In this document: one piece after another, positions 1 through 7,163 of the stretch
How positions within the stretch are numbered: the first letter of the stretch is position 1
Layout: every line of letters starts with the position of its first letter
NCBI GenBank assembly: GCA_035546295.1
Contig: DATKBT010000149.1
Location: 1-64,000 of the forward strand
Direction: 5' to 3'
Length of the DNA stretch: 64,000 nt
Origin: DATKBT01 sp035546295
GTDB taxonomy: Bacteria > Acidobacteriota > Thermoanaerobaculia > Multivoradales > Multivoraceae
The notes under the pieces: model-generated
The model's input: only the letters and a program-made list of their open reading frames with translations
Databases searched by the model: none
Told to the model about the DNA's origin: nothing
Made by a program: the position numbers and the translations under genes

Positions 1-51
1 GTGGCTCCCCGGCGGCTCGAGATCGAGTCGGTGGCGTGCCTGGTCCGCTGA
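1..51 (+). CDS. Possible 3' end of an upstream gene
   Basis: Frame 1 is open from the window edge to a TGA at 49-51 and encodes about 16 residues ending in EIESVACLVR. It could be the C-terminus of a gene lying mostly outside the window. Sixteen codons are too few to recognise a family, and the other two forward frames are not excluded. Confidence 0.25.
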   Translation: MAPRRLEIESVACLVR

Positions 52-352
52 CGCAGCGTGCCACTTCGAGCGGCGCGCTATCCTCCCTCTCCGGGGGGCG
101 GGTCGTGCAGCGGCCCCCCGCTTCTCATCGCATGAGCCAACGGCCAGTGAACCATCGCCCGAGTCATCCGGACCCCGCCGTGAGGCGCGCTCGCGAGCGC
201 GTCGGCATCGCCCGCGCGGGCGCTGCGGAGGGGACGGCCGGCCGCGCTCGACGACGATCCGCAGCTCGTCCGCCAGCTCGGCTGGCCGGCCGAGCCGGAA
301 TCCCTTACCAACCTCCTGCGGTCGAGCTGGCTGCGGAGCCTTCCTCGAGCTC
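52..352. other. No supported gene
   Basis: About 300 bp before hemL. Open frames exist on both strands, but they encode arginine-, serine- and proline-rich strings typical of shadow frames in GC-rich DNA and match no family I recognise. I see no convincing promoter, RNA gene or hairpin. The hemL promoter may be here or further upstream. Confidence 0.4.
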
Positions 353-355
353 GTG

Positions 356-1750
356 ATGCCCACCGACGACCAGACCACGCCCCAAACTCGAGACGACCAG
401 CCTCGAGACGGCCAGCCTCGAAACCTGGAGCCTCGAAGGAGCGGGCCCCGACCGACCGAGCGGTCCCGCGCGCTGTTCGAGGCGGCCAAGGACCTCATGC
501 CCGGGGGCGTCAGCTCGCCGGTCCGCGCCTTTCAGGCGGTCGGCGGCGATCCGCCCGTCATAGAGCGCGGAGAGGGAGCTTGGCTGATCGACGTCGACGG
601 CAACCGCTACGTCGACTACGTGCTCTCGTACGGCCCGCTGATCCTGGGGCACGCCCATCCCAGCGTGGTCGGCGCGGTGAGCGCGGCCGCTCGACGCGGC
701 ACCAGCTTCGGCGCGCCCAATCCTCTCGAGATCGAGCTCGCGCGGGTGATCCGCGAGACGATGCCCCACGTCGAGAAGCTGCGCTTCGTCAACTCGGGAA
801 CCGAGGCGACGATGAGCGTCCTGCGGCTCGCCCGCGCCTTCACCGGCCGGCCGCGCATCCTCAAGTTCCAGGGCAACTACCACGGGCACGCCGATCACCT
901 CCTGGTCCAGGCCGGCTCCGGGGTGGCGACCCTCGGTCTTCCCGACTCTCCCGGCGTGCCGCCGCAGGTGACGGTCAACACCATGGTCGCGCCTTACAAC
1001 GACAAGGCTGCGCTGCACCGGATCTTCGGCGAGTTCCGCGAGGACATCGCCGCCGTCATCGTCGAGCCGGTCGCCGGCAACATGGGCCTGGTCGAGCCGG
1101 TCGCGGGCTTCCTCCAGGAGCTCCGCAGCCTGTGCGACAAGTACAAGGTGCTGCTGGTCTTCGACGAGGTGATGACGGGCTTCCGCGTCCATCCTCGGGG
1201 CGCGGTGGCGCTCTATGGCGTGGTGCCGGACCTGGTCGCGCTCGGCAAGGTGATCGGCGGCGGCCTGCCGGTCGGCGCCTACGGCGGCCGCGCCGACATC
1301 ATGTCCAGAGTGGCGCCGGAGGGGCCGGTGTACCAGGCGGGGACGCTGTCCGGGAATCCGGTGGCGATGGCGGCCGGGCTGGCCACCATCTTCGAGCTGC
1401 AGGAGGCCGGCGTGTGGGAGGGGCTCGAAATGCGCGGCGAGCAGCTGGTCCGCGGGCTGGCGGAAGCGGCGCGGGCGGCCGGCGTGCCGCTCCAGGTGTC
1501 GCGTGTCGGATCGATGTTCGGATTCTTCTTCAGCGAGCAGCCGGTGAGGGACTACCGCGACGCCAAGGCGTCGAACGTCGATCGGTTCAGTACCTTTTTC
1601 CACGCCATGCTCGATGCCGGCGTCTATCTCGCGCCGTCGCCGTTCGAGGCGGCCTTCCTGTCGACGGCGCATGGAGAGGACGAGATCGCCTTCACCCTCG
1701 AGGCGGCGCGCCGCGCGTTCGCAGAGGTCGCGGAGAAGGGCGGAGGATGA
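356..1750 (+). CDS. hemL: Glutamate-1-semialdehyde 2,1-aminomutase
   Basis: PLP enzyme that converts glutamate-1-semialdehyde to 5-aminolevulinate in the C5 tetrapyrrole pathway; cytosolic. Visible family motifs are MPGGVSSPVRAF near the N-terminus, FDEVMTGFR with the cofactor-binding Asp, LGKVIGGGLPVGAYGG with the PLP lysine at about residue 298, and YQAGTLSGNPVAMAAG. At 464 residues it is about 35 longer than usual. The excess is an N-terminal arginine/glutamine/proline-rich leader containing pentapeptide repeats. No ATG, GTG or TTG lies in frame between the start codon and the conserved MPGG at about 497, so the repeat leader must be translated. A GTG at 353 is an equally possible start. 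It opens a haem cluster with hemA-like, hemC, hemD, hemB and a HemQ-like gene. Confidence 0.97.
   Translation: MPTDDQTTPQTRDDQPRDGQPRNLEPRRSGPRPTERSRALFEAAKDLMPGGVSSPVRAFQAVGGDPPVIERGEGAWLIDVDGNRYVDYVLSYGPLILGHAHPSVVGAVSAAARRGTSFGAPNPLEIELARVIRETMPHVEKLRFVNSGTEATMSVLRLARAFTGRPRILKFQGNYHGHADHLLVQAGSGVATLGLPDSPGVPPQVTVNTMVAPYNDKAALHRIFGEFREDIAAVIVEPVAGNMGLVEPVAGFLQELRSLCDKYKVLLVFDEVMTGFRVHPRGAVALYGVVPDLVALGKVIGGGLPVGAYGGRADIMSRVAPEGPVYQAGTLSGNPVAMAAGLATIFELQEAGVWEGLEMRGEQLVRGLAEAARAAGVPLQVSRVGSMFGFFFSEQPVRDYRDAKASNVDRFSTFFHAMLDAGVYLAPSPFEAAFLSTAHGEDEIAFTLEAARRAFAEVAEKGGG
387..446 (+). repeat. 15-bp tandem repeat inside the hemL leader
   Basis: About four 15-bp units beginning CTCGAGACGACCAGC, CTCGAGACGGCCAGC and CTCGAAACCTGGAGC; the fourth is degenerate. 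In the hemL frame each unit gives five residues of the type PRxxQ. The period is a multiple of three, so unit gain or loss keeps the frame. A different 15-bp repeat lies 1.5 kb downstream, before the hemA-like gene. Confidence 0.8.
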
Positions 1751-1905
1751 CCCGAGACGCGTCGCCCCTTCGCCTCCTTCGCCGTCCCCGAGCGGCTCGT
1801 GCTCGCGCTCTCCACGGGCTGCCGGCGACACGGAACCGGGCTCCGAAACCCCGCCGCCCGTATGTCATAGTCTGATCCGCGATCCACGTCGACGCGCTCG
1901 CGGCT

Positions 1906-1980
1906 CGAATGTCCCGCGCCCGAATGCCCCGCGCTCGACTGTCCTGCGCTCGACTGTCCTGCGCTCGATTGTCCTGAGCA
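1906..1980 (+). repeat. Five 15-bp tandem units abutting a start codon
   Basis: Five consecutive 15-bp units: CGAATGTCCCGCGCC, CGAATGCCCCGCGCT, CGACTGTCCTGCGCT twice, and CGATTGTCCTGAGCA. The last base of unit 5 is directly followed by the ATG of the hemA-like gene at 1981. The array occupies the place where a ribosome binding site would be, and no purine-rich Shine-Dalgarno sequence is visible. It may affect expression of the downstream gene. Confidence 0.85.
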
Positions 1981-2532
1981 ATGTCCGAGGAACCCATCGA
2001 CATCGGCCCCGAGGGCGTACCCGCGGGCGGCCCGACCCTGCTCTGCCTGGGGGTCGACCACCGCACTGCAGGCGTCGAGCTGCGCGAGGAGCTGCAGCGT
2101 GGTTGGAGCCGGCTCGAGGGGGTCGCCGTGCACGCGCCCGACGACCTGGGCGTCGAGGCCGACGAGGCGATGTCCCGACCTCGGGAAGTGTTGCCCCAGG
2201 TGCGCGAGCTGCTGGCGCGCGAGCTCGAGGCGGTCGACCGCGAGGGCCGTTTCCTCACCGTCGAGCCCGCGATCCGCGATCTGAGGCGGTGGTCCGAAGA
2301 GGTTTGCGCGAGCGAGCTGTCGCGGCTGCGCCGATCGCTGGGGGACCTCGACGAGGAGACCTGGCGGGAGATCCAGGAGTTCTCGCGCTCGCTCACCGAC
2401 AAGCTGCTCCACGATCCGACCACGCGGCTGCGCGAGTCGGTGGCTCGGGGCTCGACCGAGGAGCACCTGCGCGCCCTGCGCCGGCTGTTCGGGCTCGAGC
2501 TCCGCCGGCGCCGTGACAGTGCCTCCGCGTGA
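1981..2532 (+). CDS. hemA: HemA-like protein lacking the catalytic and NADPH domains
   Basis: 183 residues, versus about 420 for glutamyl-tRNA reductase. The N-terminus (LLCLGVDHRTAGVELREEL, residues 20-38) matches the first strand of HemA. From about residue 48 (VHAPDDLGVEA) onward it matches the end of the NADPH domain, the long spinal helix and the C-terminal dimerisation domain (VEPAIRDLRRW, FSRSLTDKLLHDP, LRALRRLFGL). Everything between is absent, including the nucleophilic Cys motif (STCNR type) and the Rossmann GxGxxG. The join is in frame without stop codons, and the gene overlaps hemC by 20 bp, exactly hemA's usual position. As written it cannot reduce glutamyl-tRNA. It could be a decaying gene, a regulatory or scaffolding remnant that dimerises with a full HemA encoded elsewhere or binds HemL, or an assembly artefact. 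Start chosen as the first ATG; an in-frame stop lies just upstream. Confidence 0.8.
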   Translation: MSEEPIDIGPEGVPAGGPTLLCLGVDHRTAGVELREELQRGWSRLEGVAVHAPDDLGVEADEAMSRPREVLPQVRELLARELEAVDREGRFLTVEPAIRDLRRWSEEVCASELSRLRRSLGDLDEETWREIQEFSRSLTDKLLHDPTTRLRESVARGSTEEHLRALRRLFGLELRRRRDSASA

Positions 2533-3481
2533 CCCCAAGCGCTCCCCCCGGCGGGCGGCGCGCGGGGAGCTCGTGGTCGGGACCCGCGGCTCGGCGCTCG
2601 CGCGCTGGCAGAGCGAGCACGTGGTCAAGCGCCTGGTCGCCGCCTCGGGGCGCCGGGTGCGCTGCCGGCTCGAGACGGTGTCGACCGCTGGGGACCGCGA
2701 CGCCCGGCCCCTGCCCCAGATCGGCGGCAAGGGAGTGTTCACCGAGGAGCTCGAGCGGGGTCTGCTCGACGGGCGCTTCGACTTCGCCGTGCACTCGCTC
2801 AAGGACCTGCCGGTCGAGCCGCGGTCGGGCCTCGTCCTGGCGGCGATCCTCGACCGCGAGGACGTCCGCGACGTGCTGGTCGCCCGCGACCGGCGCCCCC
2901 TGCACGCTCTCGCCGCCGGCGCCGTGATCGGCACCAGCAGCCTGCGGCGTCAGGCGCAGCTCCTGGCCGGGCGGTCCGACCTCCAGGTGTCGTCGATCCG
3001 CGGCAACGTCGAGACCCGCATCGAGAAGGTCGATCGCGGCGACTACGACGGCGTGGTGCTGGCGGCTGCCGGAGTGCGGCGGCTCGGGCTCGAGGAGCGG
3101 GTGAGCGAGTGGCTGCCCCTCGCCACGATGCTGCCGGCTCCCGGCCAGGGGGCGCTGGCGGTGCAGTGTCGGGCCGACGACGAGGAACTGATCGAGGCGC
3201 TGCGGGAGATCGACGAGGCGGCGGTGCGTCGCGCTGTCGAGGCCGAGCGGAGCTTCCTGGGCGGTCTCGGAGGCGGCTGCTCGCTGCCGATCGCGGCCTT
3301 CGGCACGGTCAAGCGGCCGTCGGGATCGACCGGGATCTGGCTGTGCGGACTGGTGGCGTCCGCGGATGGTCGCGAGGTGGTGCGCGTCGAGGGGGAGGGA
3401 GAGGACGCGCTGGAGCTCGGTCGCGGTCTCGCCGAGAAGGCGCTCGAACGCGGTGCCGGGAGGCTCCTCGGTGTCGGGTGA
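2513..3481 (+). CDS. hemC: Porphobilinogen deaminase (hydroxymethylbilane synthase)
   Basis: Joins four porphobilinogens into hydroxymethylbilane; cytosolic. Recognisable motifs are VGTRGSALARWQ at the N-terminus, FTEELERGLLDGRFDFAVHS with the SLKDLP segment, SSLRRQAQLL, RGNVETRIEK, and FLGGLGGGCSLPIAA, in which Cys256 is the dipyrromethane-cofactor attachment residue. At 322 residues it is of normal length. The start is GTG (2513, with a second GTG at 2519), overlapping the hemA-like gene, so translation is probably coupled. It is followed by hemD with an 11-bp overlap. All catalytic segments are present, in contrast to the deleted HemA upstream. Confidence 0.96.
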   Translation: MTVPPRDPKRSPRRAARGELVVGTRGSALARWQSEHVVKRLVAASGRRVRCRLETVSTAGDRDARPLPQIGGKGVFTEELERGLLDGRFDFAVHSLKDLPVEPRSGLVLAAILDREDVRDVLVARDRRPLHALAAGAVIGTSSLRRQAQLLAGRSDLQVSSIRGNVETRIEKVDRGDYDGVVLAAAGVRRLGLEERVSEWLPLATMLPAPGQGALAVQCRADDEELIEALREIDEAAVRRAVEAERSFLGGLGGGCSLPIAAFGTVKRPSGSTGIWLCGLVASADGREVVRVEGEGEDALELGRGLAEKALERGAGRLLGVG

Positions 3482-4304
3482 GGGGCTCGCGGGCCGCCGT
3501 ATCGTCGTCACCCGGAGCGAAGCGCAGGCGAGGGTCCTGTGCCGGCGGCTCGAGGAGCTGGGCGCCGAGCCGGTCCCGTTTCCGGTGATCCGCTTCGAGC
3601 CGATCGAGCCCCCCGAGCTGCCCGAGATCGTCGCGGAGCTGGGCCGGCTCGACTGGCTGGTGCTCACCAGCGTCAACGCGGTCGAGCGCTTCTTCGCGCT
3701 GCTCGAGCAGACGCGTCCTGGCGCGGTGGCCGATCTGGCAAGTGGCTCGGCTGCAGTCGCCGTGGTCGGCGACGCCACCGCCAGAGCGCTCGAGCAGCAC
3801 GGGATCGCGCCGCGGGCCGTGCCTGAGGAGTTCCGGGGCGAGGCGCTGGTCGAGTGCCTCGGCGAGCTCACCGGCCGGCGCGTGCTGCTGCCGCGCTCCC
3901 GGATCGGGCGCCCCGAGATCGCGCGCGCCCTGCGCGAGCGCGGCGCTCTCGTGCGCGAGATCGCCATCTACGACACGGTGCGTGCGCAACCAGGTCCCGA
4001 GGCGCTGGCGGAGCTGCGCCGGGGGATCGACGCGGTGACCTTCACCAGCCCCTCGAGTGTGCGGAGCTTCCTGGCGATCCTCGAGGACGCCGGGCTCGAC
4101 CGGGGGATCGTCGCGGACTCCGCGATCGCCTGCATCGGTCCGGTGACGGCCCAGGAGGCCCGGTCGCTCGGACTCTCTCCCGAGGTGGTGCCCGAGGACT
4201 ACACCGTGCCCGGCCTGGTCGCCGCGCTCGAGGCATGGTTCGCTCGCACGCCAGAGCACGCCGATCCGGTTCGGGGGCGCACGGCCGGGGGCTCGAGGTC
4301 GTGA
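3471..4304 (+). CDS. hemD: Uroporphyrinogen-III synthase
   Basis: Closes and inverts ring D of hydroxymethylbilane to give uroporphyrinogen III. The sequence shows the two-domain HemD pattern: GRRIVVTRSEAQA at the N-terminus, LDWLVLTSVNAVERFF, ALVECLGELTGRRVLLPRS, AVTFTSPSSVRSFL and ACIGPVTAQEARSLGL. I place the start at GTG 3471, overlapping the hemC stop. A longer frame upstream exists but encodes arginine-rich sequence that shadows hemC. This gives 277 residues, normal for the family. HemD sequences diverge strongly, so part of the confidence comes from its place between hemC and hemB. Confidence 0.93.
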   Translation: MSGEGLAGRRIVVTRSEAQARVLCRRLEELGAEPVPFPVIRFEPIEPPELPEIVAELGRLDWLVLTSVNAVERFFALLEQTRPGAVADLASGSAAVAVVGDATARALEQHGIAPRAVPEEFRGEALVECLGELTGRRVLLPRSRIGRPEIARALRERGALVREIAIYDTVRAQPGPEALAELRRGIDAVTFTSPSSVRSFLAILEDAGLDRGIVADSAIACIGPVTAQEARSLGLSPEVVPEDYTVPGLVAALEAWFARTPEHADPVRGRTAGGSRS

Positions 4305-5305
4305 CCGACGGCATCTTCCCGCAGGTCCGCCTGCGGCGTCTGCGGCGAAGCGCGCCTCTGCGCGAGATGGTTCGCGAGACCGAGCTGCGGCCGCGTCACC
4401 TGATCTATCCCCTGTTCGTCGAGCACGGGGAGGGGCGGCGCGCAGCGATCTCCTCCATGCCGGGCCAGACGCGCTTCACGGTCGACCAGCTCGCGGGGGA
4501 GGCCGGCGAGCTGCGAGCGCTCGGCATCCCGGCGGTCCTGCTGTTCGGCATCCCGGCGGCCAAGGATCCGGTGGGCGAGGAGAACTTCGCTGACGACGGG
4601 ATCGTCCAGCGCGCGATCCGCGCGCTCAAGGAAAGCGCGCCCGACCTCGTCGTGATCACCGACGTCTGCTGCTGCGAGTACACCGACCATGGCCACTGCG
4701 GGGTGCTCGACGAGCGGGGCGCGATCCGCAACGACGAGACGCTCGAGATCCTGGGCAGAGTCGCGGTCTCGCACGCGGCGGCCGGCGCCGACGTGGCGGC
4801 GCCCTCCGGCATGATCGACGGCATGGTCGGCGCCATCCGCGCCGCGCTCGACGCCCGCGGCTTCCCGCACGTCGCGATCCTCTCCTACGCCGTCAAGTAC
4901 GCCTCCGCATTCTACGGACCGTTTCGCGAGGCGGCCGAGGGAGCGCCGGCGTTCGGCGACCGGCGCTCGCACCAGATGGACCCGGGCAACGTGCGCGAGG
5001 CGCTGCGCGAGGCGGCGCTCGACGTGCGCGAGGGCGCGGACCTGCTGATGGTCAAGCCGGGGCTGCCCTACCTCGACATCGTCTCTCGGGTGCGTGAAGC
5101 CCACCCGAGACTGCCGCTGGTCGCCTACAACGTGAGCGGCGAGTACAGCATGGTCAAGGCCGCCGCCGAGCGCGGCTGGCTCGACGAGCGGAGCGCGGTG
5201 CTCGAAGCGCTGACCTGTCTGCGCCGCGCCGGCGCCGACCTGGTGATCACGTATCACGCCAAGGAGGCGGCGCGCTGGATCGGCGAGCGGGACGGCGCCG
5301 GATGA
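4301..5305 (+). CDS. hemB: Porphobilinogen synthase (delta-aminolevulinate dehydratase)
   Basis: Condenses two 5-aminolevulinates into porphobilinogen. The two active-site lysines are visible at about residues 199 (SYAVKYASAFYGP) and 252 (MVKPGLPYLD). The cysteine-rich metal site DVCCCEYTDHGHCG (residues 121-134) marks it as the zinc-dependent type. Length 334 residues, normal. The GTG start overlaps the hemD stop by 4 bp (GTGA), and the gene itself overlaps the next by 4 bp, so translation is probably coupled along the cluster. It acts directly upstream of HemC, so the order of genes here does not follow the order of reactions. Confidence 0.97.
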   Translation: MTDGIFPQVRLRRLRRSAPLREMVRETELRPRHLIYPLFVEHGEGRRAAISSMPGQTRFTVDQLAGEAGELRALGIPAVLLFGIPAAKDPVGEENFADDGIVQRAIRALKESAPDLVVITDVCCCEYTDHGHCGVLDERGAIRNDETLEILGRVAVSHAAAGADVAAPSGMIDGMVGAIRAALDARGFPHVAILSYAVKYASAFYGPFREAAEGAPAFGDRRSHQMDPGNVREALREAALDVREGADLLMVKPGLPYLDIVSRVREAHPRLPLVAYNVSGEYSMVKAAAERGWLDERSAVLEALTCLRRAGADLVITYHAKEAARWIGERDGAG

Positions 5306-6018
5306 GGCCGCCCGAGGACGAGCTCGAGCTGCGCGAGCGCTCGCGGACCCGCGACGGCGAGACCCACCTGCTCGACCGGCGCCTGTTCTTCCAGCTCCTC
5401 GCCTTCACCAGGGCTCGGAGCAGCGCTGCGCTGCGGGGTGCGCTCGAGCGCACCGGCGCATCCGCAGTGCTCTACGAGGACCTCGCCGACCCGGCCGGGG
5501 TCGCTGTGCTGACGCTCGCCGAGCGCCCGGAGGTCCTCGTCGAGGTGCTGCGTCCGCTCTACAACGAGGATCCCTTCACCGAGCTGGTCGCCCGGCCCGA
5601 GCTGACCATGATCGGGAGGACGTATTCGCTGGGGTACGAGGACGACCTCGAGGAGGCGCTGCTCGGGCGACCACGCCGGCGGGTGCTCGACCCCGCGAAT
5701 CGGTGGGCGATCTGGTACCCGCTGCGGCGTGCCGCGAGGTTCGAGCAGCTCGACGGCGCCGAGCAGCACCAGATCATGGCCGAGCACGGCGCCGTGGCGC
5801 GCGCCTTCGGCCAGGCTGGCGTGGTCGCCGACGTGCGCCTCTCCTGCCACGGCCTCGACCGGCACGACAACGACTTCGTCATCGGCCTGCTCGGCCCCGA
5901 GCTCGCGCCGCTCTCCAAGCTGGTGCAGGCGATGCGCAGGACGCGCCAGACCGCCGAGTTCCTCGATCGCCTGGGACCGTTCTTCGTCGGCCGCGCGGTG
6001 TGGCAGAGCGAGATGTGA
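5302..6018 (+). CDS. Chlorite dismutase/HemQ-family haem protein
   Basis: 238-residue member of the chlorite dismutase superfamily. In this genomic setting the likely role is coproheme decarboxylase (HemQ/ChdC), the last step of the coproporphyrin-dependent haem route. Supporting segments are WAIWYPLRRAARFEQL, then EQHQIMAEHGAVARAF with the His expected as the haem ligand, and a C-terminal half DNDFVIGLLGPELAPLSKLVQAM ending in GPFFVGRAVW. The ATG overlaps the hemB stop by 4 bp, making it the last gene of the haem cluster. No hemE, hemY or ferrochelatase is in the window. True chlorite dismutase activity cannot be excluded from sequence alone, but the haem-operon position favours HemQ. Confidence 0.85.
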   Translation: MRPPEDELELRERSRTRDGETHLLDRRLFFQLLAFTRARSSAALRGALERTGASAVLYEDLADPAGVAVLTLAERPEVLVEVLRPLYNEDPFTELVARPELTMIGRTYSLGYEDDLEEALLGRPRRRVLDPANRWAIWYPLRRAARFEQLDGAEQHQIMAEHGAVARAFGQAGVVADVRLSCHGLDRHDNDFVIGLLGPELAPLSKLVQAMRRTRQTAEFLDRLGPFFVGRAVWQSEM

Positions 6019-6320
6019 GCCCGACGCACGGCCGAGCGAGTCAGCGAGCAAGAGGCGCGGCTGCAGGCGTGCCGACAGCCGCCCCCTCGGACCGCCTCGA
6101 TTCTGGCATCAGCGTCGCGCCGACCACCTGCCAGCGGCTGACTCCTGGATTCGACCTCGCAGGGGCCTTGGGACCTTCGCTTCACCAGCGCATCGCAAGC
6201 ATCGCGGTCGAACGTGGACGCGGAGTCGGCGCCGGTCGAGCGAGCCAACGGGCTTCGATGCCCCGAACGGCGCGAAGCGCCTGTGAGGCTCCCCCTTGGG
6301 GGCTGGGGGGGAGATGATCA
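6019..6320. other. Convergent intergenic region
   Basis: About 300 bp between the HemQ-like gene and the oppositely oriented gene at 6355-6729. I see no gene. A C5-TT-G5 hairpin lies near 6290-6306, just before the larger palindrome at 6321-6358, so the downstream half probably serves transcription termination. Confidence 0.4.
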
Positions 6321-6358
6321 CTAGCCTCGAATGTGCTACCAGCACATTCAGAGGCTAG
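6321..6358. terminator. Palindrome, probable bidirectional terminator
   Basis: Inverted repeat CTAGCCTCGAATGTGCT, loop ACC, then AGCACATTCAGAGGCTAG: two 8-bp blocks with a small asymmetric bulge. It lies between convergent genes, and its right arm contains the stop codon of the minus-strand gene at 6355-6729. Its core (ATGTGCT, loop, AGCACAT) recurs in the stem at 24665-24704, also between convergent genes and also covering a minus-strand stop codon. There is no U-tract, so it may be a repeated palindromic element rather than a classical terminator. Confidence 0.6.
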
Positions 6359-6729
6359 CCCGCTAGCTGGGAGGGCGAGGAAGAGGAGCCTCGCCAGCCG
6401 AGGAACGCGATCACGCCGAAGGTGAGCGCCAGGACGAGCTTGACGATTGCGGTGCCGTTGCCGTCATCGGCGCCTTCCCCCCCGCCCGCGAAGCTGAGAG
6501 CCGTGAGCACGAGGAGCATCACGGTCGTAATCGCCGTGAACAGGGCGCCGGTCAGGTCCGCGGTCTTCTTGTCGGCGTTCAGACAGCCGATCCGCACGAT
6601 GACGAAGGTCAGCACCGCGAAGAACAGGAGGACGACCCACCAGCTTCCAGCCGCTGCGCGGACCATTCCCTCTCCTGCCCACCACGCGGTGCCCGCGAGG
6701 TACGCTGCCGTGAGGAGGAAATTTTTCAT
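6355..6729 (-). CDS. Small integral membrane protein of unknown function
   Basis: 124 residues with four hydrophobic stretches: about 5-23, 31-48, 62-80 and 98-113. An acidic, glycine-rich loop (AGGGEGADDGNG) lies between the last two. A single Cys (RIGCLNADKK) sits in the loop after the second segment. I do not recognise the family. A promoter-like sequence just upstream would give a nearly leaderless transcript. The neighbours are the haem cluster (convergent) and another small membrane protein (divergent), which say little about its role. The ATG start is clear. Confidence 0.7.
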   Translation of the reverse strand: MKNFLLTAAYLAGTAWWAGEGMVRAAAGSWWVVLLFFAVLTFVIVRIGCLNADKKTADLTGALFTAITTVMLLVLTALSFAGGGEGADDGNGTAIVKLVLALTFGVIAFLGWRGSSSSPSQLAG

Positions 6730-6737
6730 GATGGCGC

Positions 6738-6766
6738 AATCTACCCTGCGCGCGGTGACGCCGCAA
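6738..6766 (-). promoter_or_regulatory. Sigma-70-like promoter for the gene at 6355-6729
   Basis: On the minus strand TTGCGG (6766-6761), a 17-bp spacer and TAGATT (6743-6738). The expected start of transcription falls near 6731, only a few bases before the ATG at 6729, implying a leaderless or nearly leaderless mRNA. Assigned by consensus match only. Confidence 0.35.
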
Positions 6767-6815
6767 GCCGCAGGCCCGCCGGCCGGCGTCCGTCGCGGCC
6801 AGTGGCGGCGGCCGG

Positions 6816-7139
6816 ATGGCGCGCGGTGGTGGAGACCCGTTGCCGGTTCGGCCTGAGGAGGCGGGCTCAGGCGTCCCCGTCGGCGGCCTCGCCGAGGAGG
6901 AGCTCGTGCACCTCCGCCGGATGCCGCGCAGGGAGCGCCTCTTCGAGGCGCTGGTGTACGTGAACCTCGCGGCGGCGGTCCTGCTGGCGGTCTTCTACAC
7001 GATCGCGGCGAACTGGGATCCGGTGCGCGCGGTGCTGGTCGTGCTGGTCCTGCTCGCGGCGCGCGCGAACCTGCGACAGGCGCGCAGTGCCCGCCTGCTG
7101 CGCAGGCTCTCGTCGGTGCTGCGGATCGGAGGGCTGTAG
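6816..7139 (+). CDS. Small membrane protein of unknown function
   Basis: 107 residues with a charged N-terminal part (AEEELVHLRRMPRRERLFEA) and two adjacent hydrophobic stretches (about 49-64 and 70-82), ending in an arginine-rich tail. It could be an inner-membrane hairpin protein. The start is uncertain: the first 30 codons look weakly coding. A GTG at 6906 preceded by GAGGAGGAG, or an ATG at 6921, are alternatives that keep both membrane segments. No family recognised. Confidence 0.5.
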   Translation: MARGGGDPLPVRPEEAGSGVPVGGLAEEELVHLRRMPRRERLFEALVYVNLAAAVLLAVFYTIAANWDPVRAVLVVLVLLAARANLRQARSARLLRRLSSVLRIGGL

Positions 7140-7163
7140 CGACGGCGTCGGGACGACCCCGTC

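Noticed and set aside
305..1831. Long antisense frame over hemL and similar long antisense frames over hemC, actB, coxA and the kinase gene
   Set aside because: They mirror the codon bias of the real genes in GC-rich DNA, encode Arg/His/Asp/Val-rich strings and show no family motifs.
1747..1875. Short frame overlapping the hemL stop (42 codons)
   Set aside because: Arg/Pro/Ala-rich without recognisable motif and no ribosome binding site; probably non-coding.
1906..1980. Possible CRISPR array
   Set aside because: The 15-bp units are contiguous with no spacers, too short for CRISPR repeats, and no cas genes are present.
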